Source of the DNA: Tigriopus japonicus
Lineage: Eukaryota; Arthropoda; Copepoda; Harpacticoida; Harpacticidae
DNA: 64,000 bases
Direction of reading: 5' to 3'
Assembly: GCA_010645155.1 (NCBI GenBank)
Contig: JAAGOF010000292.1
Span: 20,267-84,266, forward strand
Numbering within the stretch: position 1 is the stretch's first letter; every line of letters begins with the position of its first letter. This document shows positions 25,110 through 37,200 of the stretch, piece by piece. The translations under genes were made by a program, and so were the position numbers. The notes beneath the pieces were generated by a model, which saw only the letters and a program-made list of their open reading frames with translations, did not search any database and had not been told where the DNA came from.

Positions 25110-25475
25110 CAACAGTGGAGGAGATTGTACAGTTCCTAACCAGGCTTGCTAAGGGGGTAGTGGATGAAAAGAATCGGACCAAGAATTGTGCCCCACGGGA
25201 TCCCAGAGATTACGTCTACCGGATCACTGAGTTTATGGGCTACACTGACCATTTGTTTCCTGCCGGTAAAGAAGGATGAAATCCACTTTAGCAGTCTATT
25301 GGGTATTTGAAGGGCACGAAGTATTTGAAAAAGTGGCCGTGGTCTACCTTATCATACGCCTCGGCAAAGTTAAAAAATACAACGTCCACAGCTACTGACT
25401 TTGATATTTCCTTTCTCACGTTCTCCAAGTGTTCAATGAGTTGAGTAGTTGTACTCATTTTGGAAAGGAAAACGC
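25110..25475 (-). mobile_element. LINE reverse-transcriptase fragment
   Basis: The minus strand decodes in pieces to a decayed RT core: VDVVFFNFAEAYDKVDHG, which corresponds to the YLDFAKAFDKVDH block, then a broken GIPWGTILGPILF block. It is head-to-head with the plus-strand LINE that starts near 25640. Confidence 0.75.
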
Positions 25476-25639
25476 GTTGATGAGTAGGGATCTGTCCATT
25501 TTTTGAAAAGAGGATCCAGTAGAAGACTCTTCAGCACTTGCTCTTACACTTGCCACGTTTGAGTTCAAAGAGATGGGTCGATAGTTTTTGATAATTAAAG
25601 GTCACTACCTTTGAAGATATTCGTGGAAGATTCTAAGGT

Positions 25640-27850
25640 TAATATATTTACTATTCTTGCCCCAGTTTTCTCCTACTTGATGCGTTGCATTTTAGATCAG
25701 GGCAAGTTTCCCTCCTCTCTAAAAGTAGCTCATGTCGTTCCAATTTTTAAGGGCGGAGATAAGTCACTCCCTAGTAATTAAAGGCCCATTTCTCTGACCT
25801 CCAGCGTTGCAAAGGTTTTTGAGAAGATTATGAAGTCCAAGCTTGTAGATTATTTGGAAGTCCATGATTTAATTCCTTCTGGACAGCATGGGTTTCGAGC
25901 TCATTTTAGTACAGTAACCCAATTGGTTGATCATATTGAGCAAATCATTGAAGGGCTCGAAAGTCATGAGTCAGTTGATGTAGTCTATCTTGACTTTGCC
26001 AAGGCCTTTGATAAGGTAGATCATGGTCTTTTGCTCGATCAACTCAAAGAGTTTGGGGTCCGGGGTAAGGTCCTGACTTGGATTGATAGTTTTATAAGCG
26101 AAAGGAAGCAGATAGTTAAAGTTGAAGGATCTTTTAGCGGCATGTATGATGTCAAGTCAGGTGTTCCGCAAGGTTCAATTTTAGGTCCGCTCTTGTTTAT
26201 TCTCTTTATTGCTCCTCTCCAGAATTTTAAAACAAAAGCCAGTATTTCTTCATATGCTGATGACACAAAATTAGTTTGTGGAAGGAATGGGCAGGACTCG
26301 AAATGTTTAGTTGAGGACTTGGAGAAGGTCTACTCTTGGGTTGGCGAGAGTAACATGGCATTGAACGGGATGAAATTCCGCACAATGACGTATGGGGCGT
26401 CAAAATTAGATGTTCCACTCAAAGACAATGGAGGTTGTGATATTGAGCAGGTATCGTCCATGAGAGATTTGGGAGTTGTCGTCCAAGATGATGGAAAGTT
26501 TGATGAGCATATCCAGTTGAAAGTGGGGAAGGCATTTCAAACGTGCGGCTGGATCTATCGCACTTTCAAGTCCAGAGATAGTATTACGATGCTAACTCTG
26601 TACAAGTCGATTGTTCAGCCGCATCTTGAATATGCCTCACCCATTTGGGCTCCAATGAGTTCAGCAGGTTTGCAAAAGGTCGAGCAGGTCCAAAGATGTT
26701 TTACTAGGAACATCACAGGAATGAGAGAGCTCTCGTATTGTCTAGCTTAGAAAACCACCCCGCAATGCTAAGTGCAACCTCACGTGAGCGAGGTTGCGTG
26801 GTAAAAACAAACGTAGCAAAGGTTTGGTGTTTTCAATAAAAGCAAGTGGTTGTTACAGCTTAATGAGACTTCTCTAAACGGGAATCACCAAACTCCAGGC
26901 AGTCTTAAGGACGGGCCGGTACGCTCTTGGACCTAGAAGTCCAAGTTGGCACACTGATTCTCAGTGTCTCCGCATAGATAAATATGCAAAGTGTATGTTG
27001 CAACACAGTTTTAGGATTAGGCTTAAGGCCCTGCAGGGCTAGGCTTTGGGACCATATGTTGTGACCGTTAGCTTAGGCGAGTTTTTGAAAAGTTGATTGA
27101 TTACTTCTCCTACTTGCTTCTTAAGAGCGCTGAAACCTATTCTTTTCTTCCGAGACACTGACAATTGCAGAGCCTACCGTCACGGTACGCAAGAATTGTC
27201 GAAACGATTGTGCAAGACTGCCGAAATAAGTTACTTGGCTGAGGTGCCATCACTCGAAAGTCATGCAAGACGAAAAACTGCCTCACAGGTAAATTCACGG
27301 TACGTTTGTTTTTACCACGTAACCTCAATCACGCGAGGTTGCACTTAGCATTGCGGGGTGGTTTTCTAAGCTAGACTCGTATTGGGAGAGGCTCCAGAAG
27401 TTAGGGTTGTACAGTACTCAGAGAAGGTATGAAAGGTATCTGATACTCTATGTTTTCAAGAGCATTCATGGGCTCTGTCCTAACCCAGGATTTGAGATCA
27501 GTTGTAGCGATCGTAGAGGTTTTACGTGCGCTTTGAGAGCACCTCCAAATCCTAAGGAATCAAGGCTAATTCGAACAATGAAGTCCTCCCCTCTTCTTTA
27601 TCGGGCTCCTTCATTGTTCAATTTGTTGCCTATTAGTCTTTGTCGGGAATATGTAGGAGCTGATCCTCTAACAGCATTTAAGGCAGGATTGGACAAATTT
27701 TTGAATACTATTCCTGACCAACCCACTATACAAGGGTTGTAAAGATCTGCCAACAGTAACTCATTGGTAAATCAAATTTCATATAAACATTAATTATTGA
27801 AACTATAATAATGATTAACTCTCTTTACAGGGAATCCCATTCCTTGTAGC
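25640..27850 (+). mobile_element. 5'-truncated non-LTR retrotransposon (Jockey/CR1-like), interrupted
   Basis: The frame reads IFKGGD ... RPISLTSSVAKVFEKI and onward. A single nonsense codon (TAA 25779-25781) stands where the family has NYRPIS. From 25830 the RT continues with YLDFAKAFDKVDHG, SGVPQGSILGPLLF and the catalytic SYADDTKL, then DLGVVVQDD and the thumb-side LYKSIVQPHLEYASPIWAP. At 26741 a 635-bp DNA element interrupts the frame. Beyond it the C-terminal part resumes at 27385 and runs to a stop at 27740-27742. An AT-rich 3' tail follows to GGGAATCCCATTCCTTG. Without the nonsense codon and the insertion it would be nearly intact, so it is fairly young. Confidence 0.9.
26741..27375. 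mobile_element. Inverted-repeat DNA element (non-autonomous), copy 1, with 9-bp target duplication
   Basis: The ends are perfect inverted repeats of 41 bp (starting TCTAGCTTAGAAAACC). After a short mismatch the repeat continues to about 78 bp. CTCGTATTG flanks it at 26732-26740 and 27376-27384. The related LINE copy near 62093-62110 has this site unoccupied, with only one CTCATTTTG. It holds no transposase. An 83-codon open frame (27097-27348) is repeated unchanged in copy 2, but that reflects overall identity. A 9-bp duplication suggests a Mutator-like superfamily, though assignment needs an autonomous relative. Confidence 0.93.
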
Positions 27851-27943
27851 GGTATTGAAAAATCCGCCCCCCTTTCATTTTTTCAGGCGATTTTTTAGCA
27901 ACCCCGCTTTTTTTTGGCTTCAAATCGTAGTAAGGGTCATTAC

Positions 27944-29224
27944 TAGGGACGGGCAAATAGTGTAAAAAGATTTTTGGTAACATAAATCCATTTTTCTGCA
28001 CTTTTGCACTTTTCACCTTTATTTGCACTTTTTATTTACGTTTTTGGCCAAAATTGACAAATTGTTAAGAAAATGTAGTACCTTTTGAAAGAATTTTTAG
28101 ATTCAAGATCAAATTTTGAACTAGTCGAAAAAGCTTGCATTTGCAATCAACCATTCTTAGCACCTTGAAGAAATATGTGCATTTTTGACGCAAACCTCAC
28201 ACTTTATTCACCATCTTGGCTTTAACTATAACATCCTGTTTACTAAACTAAAGATTAGACAAAAGAATCTCATTGCATGCAACCAACAAATATCAAACCT
28301 AAAGAAACTCATGTTATGGTAATGGAAGGATCTTCAAACAATATAGATTGCAGAATTAGGTTTGCCACCTACAAAGATCGCTACTTCTAAAAAAGGACGT
28401 TATAAACTTAAAATAACCAAGCTAAGGATACATCAATGTAGCAGTACACATTGTTAAATTGACTTGGAGATATTACTTTTAAGTTCCAAAAGTATTTGAG
28501 AACAGTTTTGATGTGATGAGACAATGAATGCCACATTTGACATTGAGTTCTGGTAATTAGGCCATGGGCCAAATATTGAAGTAATGTCACTAAAAACATG
28601 CTTAAAACACATTTATGACTATTTTCTTTGATGCAATTGTTAGGCACCCGTGGGTATTTTTCTGTTCAATTCTCAATGTCTATTTTTGAACAACTTGAAG
28701 GACGAAAATGGAGTGATGTAAAGCCATTTAAAACAATTGCTAAATATATTTCGACAATATTTTAGGTACATACATCCACGAGACTACCTTAGGAATGAAA
28801 AAAATAAGAAGATTTTTGACTAGAGTATTTTTCATGACTTTACATCCTTTTTGCTAGTGACCTAATTAATAGAACTCTATTACTTGTGCGGCATTGTCTC
28901 TTCACCTCAAACTAGTCTCAAATGTCTTTAGAACTTGTAAATGACTTCTCCTGCTCGATTAGGAGCCGTGGGTACTCCATGAATGACGTTTAAGTCCAAA
29001 TGCAAGTTATTTGCTCTTTTTGACATTTATTTGCTCTTTTTTGACACTTCTTTGCTCTTTTTGACATTTATCTGCTCTTTTTTCGACATTTATTTGCTCT
29101 TTTTTTGACATTTATTTGCACTTTCAACATTTTTCTGCACTTTGTTTTGCACTTTTGGGCACATTTTTTTGCAACGTTTGGTAACTAAAAGGGTAAGATT
29201 ATTTGCACTTTCTGCCCGTCCCTA
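27944..29224. mobile_element. Complete non-autonomous hAT-type element with 8-bp target duplication
   Basis: The termini are TAGGGACGGGCA and its exact inverse, extending to about 23 bp with three mismatches. Identical GTCATTAC octamers flank it at 27936-27943 and 29225-29232. An 8-bp duplication and a TAGGG-type terminus fit the hAT superfamily. The 1281-bp interior is AT-rich without a transposase frame. The subterminal regions repeat TTTGCACTTTT-like motifs, as expected for transposase-binding sites. Confidence 0.9.
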
Positions 29225-29232
29225 GTCATTAC

Positions 29233-30320
29233 CGTATCCCTCCGATCAGTTTTGCAATCACGGCCAAACTGGCTTTAATCAAAATTTGGCCAAAGTTCGG
29301 TTACTTACTTTCACAATTGCCTAACGTTTCCAGTTTCTATTAAATAAAATGCATGAAATTGCGTCTTGCTAATACATCTTGAAAACCCGCTAATGTTTTA
29401 TTACATGACTATACTTTGAAATATTTAAAGTTTAATGTGGTCGAGTGAGGTACACTTCGTCAGTCCTGCTTCAATTGAGTGGAAGACTTGACTTAACAGG
29501 TTTGCTGTGAAAGAATTGAGATAATCAGATTAGAGAATCAGATTGAGAAATTCAAATATAGCTGAGTATGTAAACTGCATCATGTTCATCTGTTTGCGTT
29601 ATTTTCTATTTTGTACTAGCCGATCTAGCCATAAGCTTGAGTTCGTTCAGACGTTCGTGCAATTGTTTTTCCAAGCTCGAAGGCTCGAACTTGCTGATGC
29701 ACGAGTTTTCGTTAAACACTAACTACCACATATTGTCACTTTTCAACGACATTTTTTTTAAATCTTGCTTTTTGCCCAAGACTATTTTCTTTCCTTCAGT
29801 GTCGTTTAATTTGGATGGAAAGTCTGACACATAACGCCACGCTATGGACATTGACAATATCTACGGTCATTTCAGTCCTTTTCTTGTCCCCCCAACCATT
29901 TTAAGACCTCTACTCTCCACTGGCCTTGGTTTTGTCGAGTTGGGTTTTGGTGAACATTGGCAGCCATAACTGCCACTTGGCAACGTTGCTACCTTGTAAA
30001 CTCCTCCGAACTAGACCAACTGATTATCGATGACTTTTGAAGTCGTCCAATTCCGTAGATCCTTGCAATCTTTCACAGATGACGTTCAATTTTGGTGATC
30101 TTGATGCCAAAAGTTTGTTTTGTCCTTCAATCCATTAATTTGAAACTTCTTACTTAACAATAATCATTTCATGATTGGACACCCTGCATGTATCGATGTG
30201 TATTTCGATTGTCAACGAGAAAAAGTTAGCCTAAGGACAAATAACTTTTCAACATGTTCAAAGTCAGAAATATTTGACAAACAGAAAATAATATTTTTTT
30301 TCACAAGTTTTTTCAACAAG
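29233..30320. other. Intergenic region, no gene recognised
   Basis: Unique-looking AT-rich sequence with only short open frames. No domain or splice-supported exon was found. Confidence 0.55.
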
Positions 30321-30475
30321 GGGAGATGGTTGTAGCGCAGTTGACTAACGCGCGACCGAGCTGTGCTAGGGTTCAAGGGTTCAATCACAGGTCTCCCCCC
30401 ACCCCACCCCTCTGTCTAGTGGATAATACGCCTCGAACGGCGCCTCCTGAACCCAGAATGGGCCCCCCACGACTC
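30321..30475 (+). repeat. tRNA-derived SINE, family 2, copy B
   Basis: Head GGAGATGGTTGTAGCGCAG with an A-box-like core, B box GGTTCAATCAC, then TAGTGGATAATACGCCTCG and the end CCCAGAATGG. It matches the inverted copy at 12518-12658. Confidence 0.82.
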
Positions 30476-30934
30476 CAACAGTCGTTTATTGGTTATCCAA
30501 TTGGTTATTGTGGTGGTTTTGTTTTTTTGTTTCTGGTTTGAGAGAAAGGCCACTTCGCATCAGGGCTGGGGGTAGGGCAATTCTTCCTTTCCATATTTAC
30601 TATTATCTAATATACTGTATTCCTAATATGTAATAGAGGTCCACAGCTACTTATCTGCAGTTATTTTAATCCAGCCAATCAACAGAGAGAAACTTCAGTG
30701 TTTATTAATGGATGAAGGACAGAAACAGTTTAAATAGAACAAGTTTTGTTAATAAACGTGAGGAATAATTTGATGACCCCTGGCGGTTCCTATGTTTGTT
30801 TGTTCGTTTGTTTATGTTGGTTTTAGAGCTTATGCTTGTAATTATTTCAGTATGCGCTCGCCGGGAAAGGTCTCTCCTGAACTCATTGCAAGAACAACTC
30901 GAAGTGCTTGGGATCGGTTTTGTTTGTTTTGGAA

Positions 30935-31246
30935 CTAATGTCCGAACAAAGAGAAGTTGATAAAATCCCCCACGGTAATCGAGGGATAACGATTGTCGGT
31001 GGACAGAAGACCAACCATACCTGGAAACAACGACATTTTAACAAAGATTGCGGCAGCAAGAATAAACACCACTGGCTCTAGCTTTAAAGAACCCGAAATC
31101 CAAGAAGAATTTACCTGCTGAGTTGGCAAATGAAGTCCCGCCTAGGTTGGGGGTTGGGCCTGGAGTTAGCCCAAAGTGTGGGAAACCTTGATAACCGCCT
31201 CTACCTGGGGTTCCAAACGCAGTAGCAAAGTTGGGAGGCGCAATCC
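30935..31246 (-). CDS. Rbp6: Probable distal exons 9 and 10 of the Musashi/Rbp6 gene
   Basis: Exon 9 is 31246-31115, after a CTTCCTTTGCAG acceptor, with donor GTAAAT. Exon 10 is 31020-30935, after TTGTTTCCAG, ending TAG. Both fit the phase-1 donor A|GTAAGC inside exon 8 at 41478. Exon 9 encodes a Pro/Gly/Phe-rich segment ([17 protein letters not shown], then [11 protein letters not shown]) of the kind found in Musashi C-terminal tails. Exon 10 adds 28 residues ending FGH. The intron between exons 8 and 9 is 10,232 bp. Alternatively these exons belong to another minus-strand gene, but no other candidate is present. Confidence 0.65.
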
Positions 31247-34200
31247 CTGCAAAGGAAGGAACACCGCTATCTGGTTTGCAATTACACCCTTAGTTCTGAA
31301 ACCAAACAATGCTACTCTAGGGGAACTTCAAACAGAGTTAGTACCTTCTCACCGACATATCGTCCATTTTTTAAGTGCTGGTGTCTTGTAATCTAGTCAA
31401 ATAACTGATGAGCAGGGTCCAGAAAAATGTGAAATATCCCATTTTTCAGCTTTTTCTGACACTTTTTTGCCTTTTCCAACATTTGTTGACCGTTTACATA
31501 ATTCTTAAAGCATTTTTTGAGGCTTTTAAAGAGTTTCATCAAAGCCGTTTGACACAATTCAATTCAATTCAATTCAGAACTTCAACGTCAACTTTTACCG
31601 TGCTTTAATGATGAGTTAACCAAAGAAGGCCCGCAATGGGAGGAGACGTGGCGTTGTGGTTAGCGAAAGTACTAGGCCAGCCTTTTTTCAGCCAGCCCCC
31701 TGCCTGGGAATTCAAGATAACCAGGCTAAAAAATGAAACCTACCTGCAAGCCCGTTCATTTAGAAATTGTTCTAATATCTGCCTTCCTGTTGGAATTCNN
31801 NNNNNNNNNNNNNNNNNNNNNNNNNNNNNNNNNNNNNNNNNNNNNNNNNNCAAGGAATGGGATTCCCTGTAAAGAGAGTTAATCATTATTATATTTTCAA
31901 TAATTAATGTTTTATTATTACCCTTGTAGCTCACTTTTTTAACTTGTTTGATGCGCACTGTGCCATTTCACTATGCTATGTGGCATACAACTATGAGTAT
32001 GATACAGGAGACCAATGGATAAGTTTATTCTATGGGGACAATGATGTCCTCATGTGGTTGAGTCAAGAAATAGTAGTAGATTTCTTTATCTTTTTTGACC
32101 ACCTTCTCCTTTTTCCAAGCCTTAAGAGGTCAGGTCCAAAATATTACTTCCCCACTACTTACTTTATTTGCCCTTCATATCATTTTATTGCCCTACCAAT
32201 CACTTTATTGTCCTATGAATGAATCATGACTTTACAAATACATCTCAAACGCCCAATTCCTTGCACGTCTGAAGCCCCCGTCTCATTGACAGCGAAATGA
32301 TCCACTGAAGTAGTCGTGGTAGCCTTTGATACCAAGGCACTGAGTAGCCAACGCACCAACTGATGTACTTGAGGTGAACAGAACTTGCTCCTAAAACCGG
32401 TATTGAGTAGGCAAAGCATGCTAGTTTGATAGTAGGAATGTCCATGGTTGAACTGATTTTGAGGGTTGAAAAATTGTAATGTAAGACCCCAAAAGGCTTA
32501 GATCAATTGTTATCACTAGATAGTGTGCAAACTTTAGTCTGGCTGATTTGCCAAGCGGGACGAAATGCGTTGAATTTATGAGGAAAATGTCGCCATTAAA
32601 CTGATGAGTGGACAGTTAGTGTGACCAAACAGGTGAATCAAGACCAACTTTTTTTAACTCGTTCTTGAAGCCACAAGTTAGTTTTTGTCCATATATGCAT
32701 TGGATTAACCCTACATAACAAAAAAGCTTAAATTTATGTTCTTCTTACCAATGACTTATTCAATGTATTGGCAAAAAAGTTCCAAGTTGAAGTATTCAAA
32801 TCCAAAGTATGATCACCTAGTGACGTCTTTGGTTCTTCCGAGAAAGTGACCACACACAATAGCAAAAAATGACCCAAAACCATTACTCAATTCCACCTTT
32901 GATTCATCAATTTCATAGTTGTCATTTGCCTGGTCACTCATTTCAAATGTTCATGCACTTTTATCCGCTCAACAGTTGGCGACTGGAGACACATTTTTAA
33001 GCTTACACAGGCTTACACTCCGTCTAGTATTAATAGAAGTCAATGCAAAAAGGATAAGTTGGTCAACAAAATACCATATGCACCCACAAATGAAGGGAGT
33101 AATGGCCAAGATCCGACATCACTCGTTTCATTTTATTTGACGCCCCTCGGGCTAACGCCTACAGGTCGCCAAGAAAATGAAAGTCCCTCCGCCGGATTTT
33201 GGCCATTACTCCCTTCCTTTGCAGGTGCATAAATAGTATTTATCTTCTTTTCTTCAACGAAATTCGATATTTACATCGTGGTGCTAACGCACCTCAATTG
33301 AGCATATCAAGAGGGGTTAATCAACTCCACAATTCAATGAATAACGTTAGAGAAATGCATAATCCTCCTGAAAATAATGGAAAAACAAGACCGAACTGGT
33401 TTCAGTAGGAAGGAGGAAAGCAATAAGAAAGTGCAAGGGAGCGCAGAGAAATTGAAAACTCCACACGCCCCCATCTTATCCCTAACAGAAAAGAGCCTGC
33501 GAGTGTATTTCTGATTCCAATTTTGGCTTGTCAAACTTTGACCTGTCAGGTTGGAAAAGCAGCCTATCGAGGAGTTTGGCCTGTCTTGTAAGGGTGTATT
33601 TCCACTTACTGGTCGGTTACCTTAGCCTTTTACAATGATAATTTAATGAAGGACATATTACAGAATACCACTAACGGCGCTTTAACTACAATGAAAATGC
33701 GAAAGTGAATTTCTGTTGTAGCAACGAATTGAGCTAGGGCTGCTTGAGACTCTTGGGATAAAAAACAAAGAATTATCCTTGCATTTCTTCCATTGGTTGC
33801 AAGGAAAGAAAAATGAGATAAGAGAAAAGGGTACTTTCCTTTAGATTTGTCTTTTGCTGTGATCAAAAGTTCACACATTTCATCGGATTTGGGTCAAAAT
33901 TTTCGGACGTTAACAAAAAGTTTACTCGACCCCTCGTCCACAAAACATTGAAAAACATCAAAAATTGATTTTTGCTCTTGATAACAGAGTAGAACCAGGA
34001 TTTTGGGCAGTAAATGAATGGAGTAATGTTCCCGGTTCTTTTCCGAAAATGGAAAACTCGTTACTTTAGTTAATTTTTAATTTTTCCAAAGCTACAAGCT
34101 TCCTTTAAAAATACGAACATAATGACAATCTTACAAAGCCAATTTTGATTTATTACATGGAGAAAACTCAAAGAAAATAGAGAAACGTGTCAAAGCAGGG

Positions 34201-37200
34201 TTGGTTTCGTCCGGTCGAAGAACATCCCGTCCCTGGGATCCCGGGGACGGGATAAAGTAGGAGTTTTTAAGAGTTACGGGATTTTCGATTTTCTATATCA
34301 AATAAACTGATGCAATCAAAAAGCAGTTGACTGGCATTATTGCATTATTTTCAAACTAGTGATATCTTGATCTTTAACCGAAGACTCATCATCACAATTG
34401 AAAAAAGAAGGCAGATTCAGATTAGCCAAGAATGTCTCCAAATTCTAGATGTTCATGGATCAGCTTAGTTCATAGATCGTATATTAATCACTAAATAGCG
34501 TTCAACCTACCGAATCAGTCTAATAGGAGGCAAGGCTACTTGCATTTTACCTAGTGATGGATCGAAAGGGCTCATAACCGAAACCAAAAGTTTCGGCCAA
34601 AAGAGGGCTTAACCGAAACCGAAACCGAAAGCAGCTGAACACAAAATTGCATAAGTGCAAAATCTTCCTTGAAAATTAAATTGCCCATGTGTTCGATGTT
34701 GAGTAGTTGCAAATTTTGAAAAAATCGGGAGACTTAAATTTCAGGGGTTTTGGACGAAAGATTTTTCGATTTTGTTGTCAAACTCCATCCTTAATAGTGC
34801 ATGTCTGCTTTCGGTTTCGGTAGGCATAACCGAAACCGAAATTTCGGCCGAAAGCGCTTTCGGTCCATCACTAAATTTTTACCTTTATGAAAATGTCATA
34901 TTGATCATTGAAAAAGGTAAGAACTAACCCAAATGTTAAAACCTTATTGATAAACAGAGAGTTGTTTTGTTCTAGATTTGAATACTCACAACCTGAATAT
35001 TTATATTCAACACTGCATTAGTATGCTTTTGAGCAAAATTGATCACTGTCAAGGTTTACATATGCCTGGTCACACATTTCAAATGTTCCCACACTTTTAG
35101 CTTAGAAAACCACCCCGCAATGCTAAGTGCAACCTCACGTGAGCGAGGTTGCGTGGTAAAAACAAATGTAGCTAATGTTTTGTGTTTGCAATAAAAGCAT
35201 GTGGTTGCTACAGCTTGATGAGACTTCTCTAAACGGGAATCAGGGGGAATCACCAAACTCCAGGCAGTCTTAAGGACGGGCCGGTACGCTCTTGGATCTA
35301 GAAGTCCAAGTTGGCACACGGATTCTCAGTGTCTCGGCATAGATAAATATGCAAAGTGTATGTTGCAACACAGTTTTAGGATTAGGCTTAAGGCCCTGCA
35401 GGGCTAGGCTTTGGGACCATATGTTGTGACCGTTAGCTTAGGCGAGTTTTTGAAAAGTTGATTGATTACTTCTCCTACTTGCTTCTTAAGAGCGCTGAAA
35501 CCTATTCTTTTCTTCCGAGACACTGACAATTGCAGAGCCTACCGTCACGGTACGCAAGAATTGTCGAAACGATTGTGCAAGACTGCCGAAATAAGTTACT
35601 TGGCTGAGGTGCCATCACTCGAAAGTCATGCAAGACGAAAAACTGCCTCACAGGTAAATTCACGGTACGTTTGTTTTTACCACGTAACCTCAATCACGCG
35701 AGGTTGCACTTAGCATTGCGGGGTGGTTTTCTAAGCTAGAACTTTTGACCGCTCAACAGTTGGTGACCAGTGACACATTTTTATGGGTCCACGCCCTCTA
35801 ACATTTAATAGATCTAAATGGCCTAATCCCTATTCGGACATTTAGGTATAATGTGTGTTTGCTGGTACCACGAATTAGTACTGCGGGATTTACGCTTCAA
35901 ACTAGTTATTCGGTCAACCTCAGATTGACCTCGTCAGTAACTGAATTGCTTCTTCCTTTGCTCTTGCTGGACACAAGCTTGGATTATCGTGCGCAACACT
36001 AAGCACGAATTTTGTCAAAAAGTACCAGTAAGCAAACCTGCCTAAATGTCCGAATTGTTGACTTGAAGAATGGCATTGATGGTTTTTGTTACAAAGGTTC
36101 AATTAAATCAAAGCATGTATTTGAATATTTATTGGTTTTTACAACCAAAATCGTAAAAATCCAAGCTAAATTCTGGGACTCGGACATTGGAGTAATAAGC
36201 TGAATCATAATTGCCGGAGGTTGAATTGTCAACCTTTCACAAAAACGTAACAACACTGAGTCAATGGGGAGACAATGGACCTTGCAAAATATCTGCTTAA
36301 ACCGATTGATGTTAGCTCCGCTTGTGGTTAAATTTAGATGTAGCTGCCAGATGGTAATCTTTTATGCCACTCATTGGCAAAAGGTAAAATGTTTTTGACA
36401 GCATTATTTCTCTAAAATGTGCGCTATTTTGAAAAAATGAGGAACGTTTTGCCAAAAAAATCAACTGTTTTTGAATAATGAGCACTTGTTAGATTTTATG
36501 AATATACCGTTTGTTATTCAAGAATTAAGACCTTAAATCTCTTTAACGTAGTTGGAAATTTCTTTACAAAAACGAAGGAAAATGGAAATTGACTGAGATC
36601 ACACAAACAAATCGAAAACTTATTGTTTAAAGGATGTGGTACCATGACAAAATGCTGCTTGCTTGAGTAAAATTGGTGGATTTTGGCAAGATATTTTTTT
36701 ATGGAAGAAAAAGGAATGCAAAATTCTTTGCGGTAAAGAGAATGATGCAATGGGATATCTGACACCTGCCGTTACTTTTATCATTAAGGCCTTTGTCGTC
36801 ATTTAGTCTACCTTGTTTGCAGCTGAGAATGGCCACAGTTGCCCATAAGTTGCGTGAAAGAGCAAATATTTCTTAAGAATATTATAAAAACTTGCCCATG
36901 CAATTGCAAGATCACAGTACAAACGTCTGTGCATTAGACTTATTTGGGCAAGTTTCAACTAGTCGCTGATGATTAATGTCCCATGCTGCCATAATGAAAT
37001 TCCACGATCGGCTTGCTCTAGTAACTTCACTCTATAGACCTCTATGCTTATCCTCCTACTGCTATCCCATTTTGGATTTGCGTCGGTTCCTCAATGACTC
37101 CATATTGAAGGTCACTCATGAAGATCTCTTCGTTCTTTTCAAAAAGCACCACAAAAATGCAAATTTTTGGTTGCTAATCACGTTCAAAATTCTACTTCTT

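Noticed and set aside
27097..27348. 83-codon frame repeated identically at 35462-35713
   Set aside because: It lies inside two near-identical copies of a non-autonomous DNA element; identity extends beyond the frame and no domain is present.
30324..30400. Possible functional tRNA gene
   Set aside because: A- and B-box signals exist, but a closely related copy with the same non-tRNA tail occurs at 12518, which marks a SINE.
31636..31958. Frames running through the N gap on both strands
   Set aside because: They depend on unsequenced bases and on LINE tail sequence.
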